A DNA stretch of 64,000 nucleotides from Salinibacter pepae (GCF_947077775.1 NZ_CAMTTE010000001.1:1950501-2014500); one strand, 5' to 3'. Shown: positions 9,506 to 18,757, counted from the first letter of the stretch. Notes: generated from the sequence alone by a model not told the origin. Numbers and translations: made by a program.

Positions 9506-10891
9506 ATGAGTCAGAGTGACACGATTGCGGCCATCGCGACGGCGCGGGGGCGGGCGGCGCTGGCGGTCGTGCGCACCTCCGGGCCGGCCGCCATCGAGAT
9601 CGTCGACCGGTGCTTCCGGGGCGACGCCCTGGCGGACGCCGACAGCCACACCGCCCACGTCGGGGTGTTGACGGACGAGGCGGGGACCGACATCGACCAG
9701 GTGGTGGCCACCGTCTTCCGCGCCCCCAACTCGGCCACCGGCGAGCACGTCGTCGAGGTGTCGTGCCACGGCGGCGACCTGGCGCCGAAGCTGGCGCTCC
9801 AGAGCCTGCTCGACCACGGGGCCCGCATGGCCGAGCCCGGCGAGTTCACCGAGCGCGCGTTTCTCAACGGCAAGATGGACCTGGCGCAGGCCGAGGCGGT
9901 GGCCGACCTCATCGACGCCACCTCCACGAAGGCCCATCAGGCCTCGCTTACCCACCTCAAGGGCCGCTACTCCGACCTGCTCGGCGACCTCCGCGAGGAG
10001 CTGCTCAACCTCTGCTCGCTCGTGGAACTGGAAATCGACTTCTCGGACGAGGACGTCGAGTTTGCCGACCGGGAGCGCCTGGAGGCCCTGCTGGACGAGA
10101 CGGAAGAGATCCTCGGAGACCTGCTCGACACCTACCCGACGGGGGAGAAGCTGAAGGACGGCGTGCAGGTCGTCATCGGCGGGCGCCCCAACGCGGGCAA
10201 GTCCACCCTCCTGAACGCGCTGGTGGGCCACGACCGCGCCATCGTCAGCGAGACGCCCGGCACCACGCGCGACGAGATCGAGGCGGAGGCGGAGATCGAG
10301 GGCGTGCTCTTCCGCTTCGTGGACACTGCGGGCCTGCGCGACGCCGCCGACGAGATCGAGGCGGAGGGCGTGCGCCGCGCCACCGAGTCCATCGAGGCGG
10401 CCGACGTGCTCTTCTACCTCTACGACCTCACGGTCGGCCTCGACTCGCAGGAGATCGCGTTTCTCCAAGACCTCGCCGACGACGGGTCGGACGTGCAGCC
10501 CGTCCTCATCGGCAACAAGGCCGACCGGGCGCCCGACCTGCCCGTCGCCACCCTCGACGGCCTCACGTCGCTGAAGCTCTCCGCCCTGGAGGCGCGCGAG
10601 GACGCCGACGCGGTGCAGCCGCTCCTCGACCACCTCACCGACACGGTCGCCGAGCACCTGAGCCGCGCAGAGGCGTCGCCGGTCGTCATGAACCAGCGCC
10701 ACCGCCAGCACCTCCGGGACGCCCGCGACGCTGTGCAGCAGGCCCGAGAGGCGCTCGACGCGGGCGTCTCCGGCGACATGCTGACGCTCGACCTCCGCGC
10801 GGCCCTCCAGGAGCTGGGCGCCATCACCGGCGAGATCACGAACGAGGACGTGCTCGACCAGATTTTCTCCCGCTTCTGCATTGGCAAGTGA
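9506..10891 (+). CDS. mnmE: tRNA modification GTPase MnmE (TrmE)
   Basis: With MnmG, MnmE builds the 5-carboxymethylaminomethyl group on wobble uridine 34 of certain tRNAs. The ATG at 9506 gives the canonical start MSQSDTIAAIATARGR, so the longer upstream frame is not used. The 461-residue protein has an N-terminal folate-binding domain, the G domain (GRPNAGKS at 226-233, DTAG at 273-276, NKAD later) and the invariant C-terminus FSRFCIGK, whose cysteine is catalytic. Its partner mnmG is 3.5 kb downstream on the same strand. Confidence 0.97.
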   Translation: MSQSDTIAAIATARGRAALAVVRTSGPAAIEIVDRCFRGDALADADSHTAHVGVLTDEAGTDIDQVVATVFRAPNSATGEHVVEVSCHGGDLAPKLALQSLLDHGARMAEPGEFTERAFLNGKMDLAQAEAVADLIDATSTKAHQASLTHLKGRYSDLLGDLREELLNLCSLVELEIDFSDEDVEFADRERLEALLDETEEILGDLLDTYPTGEKLKDGVQVVIGGRPNAGKSTLLNALVGHDRAIVSETPGTTRDEIEAEAEIEGVLFRFVDTAGLRDAADEIEAEGVRRATESIEAADVLFYLYDLTVGLDSQEIAFLQDLADDGSDVQPVLIGNKADRAPDLPVATLDGLTSLKLSALEAREDADAVQPLLDHLTDTVAEHLSRAEASPVVMNQRHRQHLRDARDAVQQAREALDAGVSGDMLTLDLRAALQELGAITGEITNEDVLDQIFSRFCIGK

Positions 10892-11009
10892 GTCCGGGGG
10901 AGGGGCAGCACCGCGAGCGCAGGAGCGCCGGGCTGTGCGTGTCCGTGCCGCCTCGGCTAGCCAGACCCGGGCCGGTCCGTAGGTTCTTTCTCCAAGCTGC
11001 GTCCCGCTC

Positions 11010-11756
11010 GTGACCGCCGGCATTTGGACCGACGAGGTCCGTGTTCGCTCGTACGACGTAACCCCGCAGGGCACCGCCTCTGTCCTCGCCCTTGCCGACT
11101 ACTTCCAGGAGGCGGCGGGCCGGCATGCGGCTGAGCTCGGGGTGTCCATGACGGACCTCCGGGCCGACGGGCAGGCCTGGGTGCTTGCGTTCATGCACAT
11201 GCAGGTCGAGCGCCTCCCGCACCAGAACGAATCCATCCGAATCGAAACGTGGCCCTCGGGGCTCGAAAGCGCGTCTGCCCACCGCGAGTTCGTTTTCCAC
11301 GATGAGGAGGGGGCGATGCTTGCGGGCGGGACCAGTCGCTGGTTTGTGTTCGACGTGGACCGGCGACGTCCGGTGCGGCCCCCTCGCGTTCTCGCCGACA
11401 TCGAGGGGCCCGATCGCCCGGGTCCGATCGACCAGGATCTGGATGCCCTCCCGGCGCCGGTGCACACCGACCGCGAGCAGACCTTCACGGCACGGTACCA
11501 CGACCTCGACCTGAACCGGCACGTCAACAACGTTCGCTATCTGGAGTGGGCGCTGGAGACCCTGCCCGCCGCCGTGCTCGACGAGCGACGCTGCCTCGGG
11601 TTCGCCGTCCAGTTCGAGGCGGAGACCAGACTCGGAGACCCGGTGCGGGCGTCCGCCGAGCAGATCGAGGACGGCGGTACGCTGCGCGTGCGCCACCGCC
11701 TGGCCCAGGCCGAGTCGGATCAGACGCTTGCCCTCGTCCGAACGACGTGGCTGTGA
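11010..11756 (+). CDS. Acyl-ACP thioesterase (FatA/FatB-like, double hotdog)
   Basis: Predicted to release fatty acids from acyl carrier protein in the cytoplasm. The 248-residue protein has two hotdog repeats. The second contains DLNRHVNNVRYLEW, the signature of this family with its catalytic Asn and His. The start is GTG at 11010. The gene follows mnmE by about 120 bp on the same strand but belongs to a different pathway. Substrate chain length cannot be inferred. Confidence 0.88.
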   Translation: MTAGIWTDEVRVRSYDVTPQGTASVLALADYFQEAAGRHAAELGVSMTDLRADGQAWVLAFMHMQVERLPHQNESIRIETWPSGLESASAHREFVFHDEEGAMLAGGTSRWFVFDVDRRRPVRPPRVLADIEGPDRPGPIDQDLDALPAPVHTDREQTFTARYHDLDLNRHVNNVRYLEWALETLPAAVLDERRCLGFAVQFEAETRLGDPVRASAEQIEDGGTLRVRHRLAQAESDQTLALVRTTWL

Positions 11757-12020
11757 GCATCCCTCGCGTGCGGCGCGCCGCCCCGGGACGAGACCGTGTC
11801 CCGTCCCCTCGCCGCCGGCCGCCGAGCGCGCTCCAAGTCCCTGCGGACTCCGGAGGCAGGGCCCCGAGTTGCAATGCAAAAGGCCCGCACCGGACGTTGG
11901 TGATGGGGACGGTTGGGCCGCGCGAGGCGGTGCCGACGACGCACGCAGGTTGGCCTCCGAAACAACTTTTGCGTCCAGGGCCGTGAGGGCCTGTCTTCTT
12001 CCATACCCATTGGACCCATC

Positions 12021-12653
12021 GTGACGTCGAACCAGCCGGACTCGCGCACCTCTTCGTTGACGGATGATGAGTTGCAGTGGACGCGACTGGAGGTGGCGTT
12101 CACCGCCGGGATTGTCGGCTGCCTCCTGTTTGCCACCTGGCAGCTCGGGGACCTGCTGGCGCGCGACTGGCTTGCAGGGTGGGTGGGAGAGAGCGAGGGC
12201 CGCGAGGACCTCGTCTACTACGGCGTGGCCTTCACGGCGGCCCTCGCCGCCCTCGGGGGGACGACGCGGTCGTTGGCCCACGCGGGCCGATTCCGCCGCA
12301 CCGTGGGGCGCTCGCTGCTCTGGTACGGTGCCCTGCTGCTCATCAGTGCCTCCGGAATGGGGGCCATCGAATACCTGCCGGAGGTGGCGGCCGGGCTGTT
12401 CGGGGCGGGGGTGCTCATCGCGGCCGTCTACGTCCTGCAGCAGCGGTACTTCACGCGGGAGCGCATCCGCCGCCGGCGCCTCCGCAACGACAACTGTCCC
12501 CAGTGCGGGAGCGATCTCCGTCCCGAGGCCCACCACTGCTCCCGGTGCGGGCGTCGGGTGGGGGAGGACTGTCCCGAGTGCGGGGGCTACCTGGGCCGCT
12601 CCGATCGGTACTGCGCGGACTGTGGACGGGAGCGAGCGGAGGGGGCGCCGTAG
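12021..12653 (+). CDS. Membrane protein with C-terminal double zinc ribbon
   Basis: A 210-residue protein of unknown function. Three or four hydrophobic segments occupy residues 30-150 (for example FTAGIVGCLLFATWQ and SLLWYGALLLISAS). A basic stretch follows, then a cysteine-rich tail with four pairs: CPQCG, CSRCG, CPECGG and CADCG, typical of zinc-ribbon domains. The GTG at 12021 is preferred because the preceding codons look non-coding. It may be a regulatory or scaffold membrane protein. No operon partner is evident. Confidence 0.75.
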   Translation: MTSNQPDSRTSSLTDDELQWTRLEVAFTAGIVGCLLFATWQLGDLLARDWLAGWVGESEGREDLVYYGVAFTAALAALGGTTRSLAHAGRFRRTVGRSLLWYGALLLISASGMGAIEYLPEVAAGLFGAGVLIAAVYVLQQRYFTRERIRRRRLRNDNCPQCGSDLRPEAHHCSRCGRRVGEDCPECGGYLGRSDRYCADCGRERAEGAP

Positions 12654-12838
12654 CCCGGACCGCCTCTGGCCGGGCCGACGAACCCTCCCGCCTCAGCGCT
12701 GTTCTCGAAGGAGCGCCGCGATCGGGCCGCCGCTCCGCCGAGGCAGTCTGCCGGCTGCCCGGAGCCCCACAGAAGCGCCGCCCTGATCGATCTGTTCTTT
12801 CCCTGCCTCCGTCCTGCCAGCCCAGACGCCTTCGGCCG

Positions 12839-13330
12839 ATGCCCCGCCAACCCGAGCCTGGAAATGCTCCTGAAGAACACGCGCCCCGCCGCTTTGGCCT
12901 TTCTCAGTCCCGGCGCTGGATATCTGCGTCCGGTCTCTTGGCCTGTATTCTTCTCGTTGGGACGGCCTATGCCGACGAGGGGGCGGCCGGGAAGTGGTCG
13001 GAGCTGGCCCTAGATGCCGGCATCGTGGGCGGACTCGTTCTCGTTGTTTTCAACGCCTTCCGGAAGAGCGTCCTGGTGGGCGAGAACGAGATTCGAAAGG
13101 TCCAGCCGCTGTGGAGCGACCGGTCTGTGCCAACGAGTGAGATTCGGCGGGTCCACGTTCCGACGATCGAAAACGGCCTCTGGCTCTACACCGACCCGGA
13201 CGGAAATCCGGCGCTGACGATCGGCGGGGGACTCGAAGCCCCCGAGGAGCTTGAGGAGCTGGTGATTCAGCACGCCCCCTCCGACACAGCGGTGACGGGG
13301 CTGGGGCACCGGGCAAACGGCTCGTCGTAG
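12839..13330 (+). CDS. Hypothetical membrane-associated protein
   Basis: A 163-residue protein that I do not recognise. It has two hydrophobic segments (ASGLLACILLVGTAYA and AGIVGGLVLVVFNAF) followed by a soluble domain of about 95 residues beginning VLVGENEIRKVQPLW. That domain resembles a PH-like membrane-associated fold, but the match is weak. The start is chosen at the ATG at 12839 because sequence upstream looks like a shadow frame. It is co-directional with the zinc-ribbon gene 185 bp upstream. Confidence 0.55.
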   Translation: MPRQPEPGNAPEEHAPRRFGLSQSRRWISASGLLACILLVGTAYADEGAAGKWSELALDAGIVGGLVLVVFNAFRKSVLVGENEIRKVQPLWSDRSVPTSEIRRVHVPTIENGLWLYTDPDGNPALTIGGGLEAPEELEELVIQHAPSDTAVTGLGHRANGSS

Positions 13331-13586
13331 ACCGGCCTGCACGCTCTTTGGTTCGAATCCACTGCGTGGGGAGATCGCCCGAAGAAAGGTTCACTCAGTA
13401 TGGCGTTGATCCCACACGGTCTTGCGGAGGTCGACCTGCCAGGCCGGGAAGGCCCCCGCCCAGCCCCCAGACGGCTCGCGACGACATCGCGCCCGGCTCC
13501 CCGGTGCCGTGACGGGGCCCGCTTGAGGAGGGAGACAATCGAAGGGAAGAGCAGACACGTCCATCTAATTTTCCGCTGATCGAGTC

Positions 13587-14066
13587 ATGCCACCCGATCC
13601 GCTTCGTCGCCTCGGGCGTCTTGAAGAGGGCGGCTTCCGCCGCCTCGCCGCCCGCCTCGCGCTCCTCCGGGCCTACGCGCGCCGCCGGGACACAGAGGGC
13701 CTCTCCGACGCCCAGGCCCAGGCGGCGATTGCCGAGACCTTCGACCAGCGCACCGCCGCGGTGGACGACTGGGTCTACGACGTGTACGACTCGGTGACGG
13801 CGCGCACGCTGCGGCGCTGGGCCCAGCAGTTTCGGGAGGAGGGGCTGGAGGGCCTGATCGACAAGCACGGGCGCCGGAGCAAGCGCTCCTACGAGTCGTA
13901 CTTCGGCGCGGGCTCGGAGCTGCGCAAAATTGCGCTTCACTACCTCGCCGACCATCCGGACTGTACGAGCACGGAGCTTCTGGACGAGCTTGCCCAACAC
14001 GTCGACGACGACGCGCTGCCCACCCGCCGTACCGTGCAGCGGTTTCTGAAAAAGATGGGCGGTTAA
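13587..14066 (+). CDS. Helix-turn-helix protein, likely transposase N-terminal remnant
   Basis: The 159-residue protein has two DNA-binding modules typical of IS481/Mu-type transposases. The first is RTLRRWAQQFREEGLEGLID (about residues 74-93), followed by a basic GRRSKR. The second, near the C-terminus, includes TRRTVQRFLKKMGG. The catalytic DDE domain is absent and the frame stops immediately after the second module. It is either a transposase remnant or a captured DNA-binding protein. The flanking 250-370 bp hold no recognisable terminal inverted repeats. Confidence 0.55.
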   Translation: MPPDPLRRLGRLEEGGFRRLAARLALLRAYARRRDTEGLSDAQAQAAIAETFDQRTAAVDDWVYDVYDSVTARTLRRWAQQFREEGLEGLIDKHGRRSKRSYESYFGAGSELRKIALHYLADHPDCTSTELLDELAQHVDDDALPTRRTVQRFLKKMGG

Positions 14067-14438
14067 GTGTGGCGGTGTGGACGTGCAAGGCGGTTGACGA
14101 TGGGTGGATGATGCATGTTGCGTGACATGTAGGGGCGACTGCGGGGCTGCCCTGCTCGACGAGGAGACTGGGCCGCTGACGTGGGGAAAGTCGCCGAGGC
14201 GGGGTGCGAGGAGATGTTTCAGACAAAGCACGTGTCGTGCGAAGCACCGATGTGTTGTCGTCTGGAAAAATCACGTGTCGTCCCCTGCGGAGCGTGCCTG
14301 ACCGGCGGTTTTTGGGTGTTCGCCGGTCGTCCCGCGGGCCGGGCGGGCACACGGCGGCGGGCGGTTCGTTGAGGGGAAGTGCCGGGTATAGGCATCCTCC
14401 TTTACAGGCTTCTGCTTTCGACCACGGGTTCAATTGTC
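14067..14438. other. Intergenic region before mnmG, no gene seen
   Basis: These 372 bp contain only short frames with composition unlike coding sequence. I see no RNA gene or terminal repeat. It probably contains the mnmG promoter, but no clear -10/-35 pair is visible. Confidence 0.5.
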
Positions 14439-16433
14439 ATGCATCAGGATTACTTCGAGCACGATGTCATTGTGGTGGGCGGGGGGCACAGCGGCAGCGA
14501 GGCCGCGGCCGCGGCGGCCAACATGGGCGCCGACACCTTGCTCATCACGATGAAGCTGGCGGACATCGGGCAGATGTCGTGCAACCCCGCCATCGGGGGG
14601 ATCGGCAAGGGGCACATCGCCCGTGAAATCGACGCCCTCGGCGGCATCATGGGCAGGGCCACCGACCGGGCCGGCATTCAGTTTCGGATGCTCAACAAGA
14701 GCAAGGGGCCGGCCGTGTGGGGGCCGCGGGCCCAGTGCGGGCGCCGCGCCTACGCCCGGGCCATCCGGCAGGAGCTGGAGGCCATCGACAACCTGAAGAT
14801 GCGGTCGGACATGGTGAAGGAGATTCGGACCGACGACGCGGGGGAGACGGTGACGGGCGTGCGCACGAACCTCGGAAAAGAATTCCGCGCTCCCTGCGTG
14901 ATTCTCACCACGGGCACCTTCTCGAACGGCGTGATCCACGTGGGGGAGCAGAACTTCGGCGGGGGGCGCATCGGGGAGAGCGCCTCGCACGGCATCACGG
15001 GGTGCCTCCACGACCTCGGCTTTGAGAGCGGGCGCCTCAAGACCGGCACGCCGCCGCGCGTGGACGGGCGCTCCATCGACTACAGCGTGATGGAGAAGCA
15101 GCCGGGCGATCCGGACGCGACGGCCTTTTCCTTCCTGACCGACGACCTGCCGTCGGTGGAGGAGCAGCTTTCCTGCTGGCTCACGGACACCACGCCCGAG
15201 ACCCACGAGGTGCTGCGCACCGGCTTCGACCGGAGCCCGATGTTCACGGGGGCGCTCGACGCGGACGGCCCGCGCTACTGCCCGTCCATCGAGGACAAGA
15301 TCGACCGCTTTTCGGAGAAGGACCACCACCAGCTGTTCATCGAGCCGGAGGGGCGGGACACCCACGAGGTGTACGTCAACGGCTTCTCGTCGAGCCTGCC
15401 GGAGGAGGTGCAGTTTGAGGCGCTGCGCACCGTTCCCGGCATGGAGGAGGCGCACATGCACCGGCCCGGCTACGCCATCGAGTACGATTTCTTCCCCCCG
15501 TACCAGATCGAGTACAGCCTGGAGACGAAGTACGTCGACGGCCTCTTCTTCGCCGGACAGATCAACGGCACCACCGGCTACGAGGAGGCGGCCGCGCAGG
15601 GCATCATGGCCGGCATCAACGCCGTGCAGAAGCTGCGGCAGGCCGACCCGATCGTGCTGAAGCGGTCGGAGGCCTACATTGGCGTGCTCATCGACGACCT
15701 CGTGGCGAAGGGCACCGACGAGCCGTACCGCATGTTCACGAGCCGCGCGGAGCACCGCATCCTGCTGCGCCAGGACAACGCCGACCAGCGCCTCACGGAG
15801 CTCGGCCACAAGCTGGGCCTCGCCTCGAAGGAGCGCCTCGACCGCACGCGGGAGAAGGAGCGGGCGATCGATGTTACACGTGAAACATTGGCCGACACGA
15901 CCGTCAGTCCCCAGCAGGTGGACGACTACCTGCAGTCCGTGGGCACCTCCACGCTCGACCAGCCGCGGCCCGTGATCGAGCTCTGCAAGCGTCCGGAGGT
16001 CGACTCCGAGGCCCTCCTCCGCCACGCCGGCATCTACGACGAGGTGGTGACGGAGGCGCCGGGCATGCTCAGCGCGCCGCGCCTCATCGAGATCGACCTC
16101 AAGTACGAGGGGTACATCGACCGGCAGCAGGACATGGTGGAGGAGATGGAAGAGAAAGAGCGCTGGCCGATCCCCGACGACTTCGACTACCACGCGCTCG
16201 ACAACATCTCCATCGAGGCCCGCCAGAAGCTAAGCAAGGTGGAGCCGGACAACCTGGGGCAGGCCTCGCGCGTGCCGGGCGTCCGCGCCTCCGACATCTC
16301 CGTCCTCATGGTGCTCCTCAAGAACGAGGGCGTGGAGCCGATGTCGACGGACCGCGACCTGAACCTCGACGCGATGGGGGGCGACGGGCAGTCGTTCGGT
16401 GTTTCACGTGAAACAGCGGTCGAAGTGGGGTAG
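14439..16433 (+). CDS. mnmG: tRNA uridine 5-carboxymethylaminomethyl modification enzyme MnmG (GidA)
   Basis: FAD enzyme partner of MnmE in wobble-uridine modification. The ATG at 14439 gives MHQDYFEHDVIVVGGGHSG, which places the Rossmann dinucleotide motif correctly; the 20 codons upstream are not needed. Conserved signatures are the CNPAIGGIGKGH segment near residue 45 and GQINGTTGYEEAAAQG. The protein has 664 residues, slightly longer than usual owing to an acidic C-terminal tail. Two parS-like palindromes lie inside the coding sequence (15872-15887 and 16400-16415). rsmG follows 94 bp downstream, the common mnmG-rsmG pairing. Confidence 0.97.
   Translation: MHQDYFEHDVIVVGGGHSGSEAAAAAANMGADTLLITMKLADIGQMSCNPAIGGIGKGHIAREIDALGGIMGRATDRAGIQFRMLNKSKGPAVWGPRAQCGRRAYARAIRQELEAIDNLKMRSDMVKEIRTDDAGETVTGVRTNLGKEFRAPCVILTTGTFSNGVIHVGEQNFGGGRIGESASHGITGCLHDLGFESGRLKTGTPPRVDGRSIDYSVMEKQPGDPDATAFSFLTDDLPSVEEQLSCWLTDTTPETHEVLRTGFDRSPMFTGALDADGPRYCPSIEDKIDRFSEKDHHQLFIEPEGRDTHEVYVNGFSSSLPEEVQFEALRTVPGMEEAHMHRPGYAIEYDFFPPYQIEYSLETKYVDGLFFAGQINGTTGYEEAAAQGIMAGINAVQKLRQADPIVLKRSEAYIGVLIDDLVAKGTDEPYRMFTSRAEHRILLRQDNADQRLTELGHKLGLASKERLDRTREKERAIDVTRETLADTTVSPQQVDDYLQSVGTSTLDQPRPVIELCKRPEVDSEALLRHAGIYDEVVTEAPGMLSAPRLIEIDLKYEGYIDRQQDMVEEMEEKERWPIPDDFDYHALDNISIEARQKLSKVEPDNLGQASRVPGVRASDISVLMVLLKNEGVEPMSTDRDLNLDAMGGDGQSFGVSRETAVEVG
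15872..15887. promoter_or_regulatory. parS-like ParB-binding site 1 (inside mnmG)
   Basis: TGTTACACGTGAAACA differs from the perfect parS palindrome at one position. It encodes DVTRET in mnmG. Confidence 0.8.
16400..16415. promoter_or_regulatory. parS site 2, perfect palindrome (3' end of mnmG)
   Basis: TGTTTCACGTGAAACA is the fully symmetric consensus of the bacterial chromosomal parS site. It lies 18 bp before the mnmG stop codon. Confidence 0.9.
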
Positions 16434-16450
16434 TGCGTATTTCGTGTTGC

Positions 16451-16489
16451 GTGATGCGTGACGCGTGGTTCGTGACGGGTGATGCGTGA
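16451..16489. repeat. Repeated word GTGATGCGTGA
   Basis: Two copies of GTGATGCGTGA (16451-16461 and 16479-16489) lie in the mnmG-rsmG spacer. Two more copies lie before gnd at 52572-52596. Confidence 0.5.
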
Positions 16490-16527
16490 TGCCATGAACT
16501 CTCCGACCGGTCGGTGACCGCCTCTTT

Positions 16528-17199
16528 ATGGAGAACATTGCCTGGAACCCCTTCAAAAGCCTCACGACGGAGCAACAGGAGCAACTCGACCGCTTCCAGG
16601 AGCAGCTCCTTCGCTTCAATCAGCGCGTCAACCTCATCTCGCCGGAGACGGAAGACGCGTTTCGGACGCGGCACCTGCTGCACTGCCTGACGCTCACCGT
16701 CCGCGATTTTGCGGACGGCTGCACGATTGTCGACTGGGGAACGGGCGGCGGGTTGCCCGCGATTCCGCTCGCGATCTGCTACCCGGAGGTGACCGTCGTG
16801 GGCGTTGACTCGGTGGGGAAGAAGAGCCGGGCCGTGCGCACCATTGCGCGGCGGTTGGGGCTGGAGAATTGTTTCACGTGGAACGGGCGGGCGGAGGAGT
16901 GGACGGGCGAAGCCCACTACTCGGTCTCCCGCGCCACGGCCCCGCTGGCCGACCTCTGGGCATGGCACCGCCGCGTCGCCGTGTCGCCCGACGACACGCC
17001 GAGCAATGACGCGTGGCCGCCGGGTCTTCTCGCGCTCAAGGGCGGCGACCTGAGCGACGAGATTGCGGGCCTCCGTGCCGCAGATCCGGACGTGACGATC
17101 GAGCGGCACCCGCTGGAGAAGATTCTGGGACGGAACGGCTTCTTCGGGGAGAAAGAGATTGTGGGGGTGCGCAGCGCACCGTCCTCGTCGCAGCGTTAA
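16528..17199 (+). CDS. rsmG: 16S rRNA (guanine-N7)-methyltransferase RsmG (GidB)
   Basis: Methylates N7 of a conserved guanine in the 530 loop of 16S rRNA. The 223-residue protein shows the family features: NQRVNLISPET near the N-terminus, the SAM-binding segment VDWGTGGGLPAIPLA at about residues 69-83, and the VSRATAPL motif. It follows mnmG as in most bacteria, but parA and parB, the usual next genes, are absent. A parS-like site is embedded in its coding sequence at 16870-16885. Its stop codon overlaps that of the convergent DUF2442 gene. Confidence 0.95.
   Translation: MENIAWNPFKSLTTEQQEQLDRFQEQLLRFNQRVNLISPETEDAFRTRHLLHCLTLTVRDFADGCTIVDWGTGGGLPAIPLAICYPEVTVVGVDSVGKKSRAVRTIARRLGLENCFTWNGRAEEWTGEAHYSVSRATAPLADLWAWHRRVAVSPDDTPSNDAWPPGLLALKGGDLSDEIAGLRAADPDVTIERHPLEKILGRNGFFGEKEIVGVRSAPSSSQR
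16870..16885. promoter_or_regulatory. parS-like site 3 (inside rsmG)
   Basis: TGTTTCACGTGGAACG has two differences from the perfect palindrome, both in the right arm. It encodes CFTWNG in rsmG. The same 16-mer recurs at 17989 and 23297. Confidence 0.85.
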
Positions 17200-17453
17200 G
17201 CGGCCGCCTGTTCGTCCTCCAAGTTGTACAGCGCCTCGGGCGCGAGGTCGGCCCCGTTGGGCCAGGCAACGGTCGCCATTGTCTCGTCGAGGGACACCTC
17301 GCTGAATCGATCCGGATCGCGGAGGGGCTCGAACACTTTCCCCCAGAGGAGGGGACGAAGGGTTTCCTGTTTCGCGGTTCCGTCGTTGAAGGCGACCTTG
17401 AGCGAGTAGGTCCCCACCTGCTCCATCTCGGTCACACGCAAAATCTCAGGCAT
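17196..17453 (-). CDS. DUF2442 domain protein
   Basis: An 85-residue protein starting MPEILRVTEMEQVGTYSLKV with the DUF2442 pattern (LKVAFNDGT, then LRPLLWGKVFEPLRD). In many genomes DUF2442 proteins sit beside DUF4160 proteins in pairs resembling toxin-antitoxin modules. Here no DUF4160 partner is adjacent, so it is an orphan; a complete pair is at 41165-41699. The ATG at 17453 is preferred over a longer upstream frame. Its stop and that of rsmG share the sequence TTAA. Confidence 0.8.
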   Translation of the reverse strand: MPEILRVTEMEQVGTYSLKVAFNDGTAKQETLRPLLWGKVFEPLRDPDRFSEVSLDETMATVAWPNGADLAPEALYNLEDEQAAA

Positions 17454-17712
17454 TTCAGGCGAGCGGTTCGATACTGTAGAATGCTGCAGGTGCGAGGCAT
17501 TTCGAATGAAAAATTGAGGGCTGGGGTCCGTTCTACCGTACATGATAGCCCTTTCAACCTCCTTCTTCGACCCTCGCAGTTCCGGAGAGAGCGGCTGGAT
17601 CGCTTCAGGACGCACGACCACGCTCCTCGGATGGGACGACTCCGTTGCGGAAAAGAGAGGTTGTAGCGGTGCGGTCGTAGCGATATGTTTGCTGTGCGAA
17701 CTCGCCGGGGCT

Positions 17713-17728
17713 CGTTTCACGTGGAACG
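17713..17728. promoter_or_regulatory. parS-like site 4 (intergenic)
   Basis: CGTTTCACGTGGAACG is itself nearly symmetric and keeps the CACGTG core. It lies 48 bp before the hydrolase start. Confidence 0.8.
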
Positions 17729-17776
17729 TCGCGTTGCTGGTCCCCCCCGCGGCTCCTTCATCACCCGCTCACGGCT

Positions 17777-18601
17777 ATGCGTCGCGCAATGATCAATACC
17801 GCCCTCGGGCTCGCCGTCGGCTACGCGGCGATCGCCGGTCTCGCGTTTGCCTTTCAAGATCAGCTCCTCTTTCAGCCGAGCGATCGCCTCCGCGCCACGC
17901 CGGACGACGCGGGCCTGGACCACGAGACGGTCCGCCTCGACACCGAAGACGGCGAGACGCTCCACGGCTGGTGGATCCCCACGCCCGATGTTTCACGTGG
18001 AACGTTGCTCTTTTTCCACGGCAACGCCGGAAATATTTCGGGGCGGCTGGAGAGCGTTCAGCAATTCCACCAGCTCGGCCTCAACGTGCTGATCGTCGAT
18101 TACCGCGGGTACGGGCAGAGCACCGGCGCGCCGTCGGAGGAGGGCATCTACCGCGACGCAGAGGCCTGCTGGCGGTACCTGACAGAGACAAAAGACCGTG
18201 CGCCCCAGGACGTTGTGATCTTTGGGCGGTCGATGGGCGGCGGACCCGCGACGTGGCTCGCAGCACGGGAAAAACCCGGCGCGGTCATTCTGGAGTCGGT
18301 GTTTACCAATGTGCCCGACGTGGGCGCGCACCACTACTCCTTTTTCCCGGTCCGCGCCCTCGCCACGAATCAGTTCGACAACGAGTCGCGCGTATCACAG
18401 ATCGACGCCCCGAAGCTCTTCATCCACAGCCGCGGGGACCGGGTCGTGCCCTTCAAGCTTGGGCGACAAGTGTTTGCGGCGGCTGCCGAGCCGAAGCAGT
18501 TCCTGGAGATCGAGGGCGGGCACAACGACGGGTTTCTCGTGTCCGCCGACAAATACCTCCGGACGATCGGCAACTTTCTGGAGGAGAATTTGGATTCGTG
18601 A
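17777..18601 (+). CDS. Alpha/beta hydrolase, BEM46-like
   Basis: A membrane-anchored serine hydrolase of 274 residues and unknown substrate. An N-terminal hydrophobic segment (ALGLAVGYAAIAGLAFAF) probably anchors it with the catalytic domain outside the cytoplasm. The triad is visible: nucleophile Ser in GRSMGGG (about residue 152), Asp in HSRGDRVVP, and His in EGGHNDGF. The oxyanion-hole motif FFHGNAGN is typical of this family. parS-like site 5 lies inside the gene and encodes DVSRGT. Confidence 0.9.
   Translation: MRRAMINTALGLAVGYAAIAGLAFAFQDQLLFQPSDRLRATPDDAGLDHETVRLDTEDGETLHGWWIPTPDVSRGTLLFFHGNAGNISGRLESVQQFHQLGLNVLIVDYRGYGQSTGAPSEEGIYRDAEACWRYLTETKDRAPQDVVIFGRSMGGGPATWLAAREKPGAVILESVFTNVPDVGAHHYSFFPVRALATNQFDNESRVSQIDAPKLFIHSRGDRVVPFKLGRQVFAAAAEPKQFLEIEGGHNDGFLVSADKYLRTIGNFLEENLDS
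17989..18004. promoter_or_regulatory. parS-like site 5 (inside the hydrolase gene)
   Basis: TGTTTCACGTGGAACG, identical to the site in rsmG and to the one at 23297. Confidence 0.85.
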
Positions 18602-18757
18602 ATGGAGGCCTCGGATGCGTGAAAGAATGTGATTTTGGGTCCGAAGGCGCTGAGTTTTCGGAACGACTATTTCCGAGGGACCAAACGGAGAACTCCGGTC
18701 TTCATCTATCGTTTATGCACTAGATTATGTATTCCGTTCAGCGATCTAAAGTCCGCT

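Noticed and set aside
14228-14278. CACGTG sequences upstream of mnmG as more parS sites
   Set aside because: Their arms (GCACGTGTC and TCACGTGTC) do not match the TTTCACGTGAAA symmetry.
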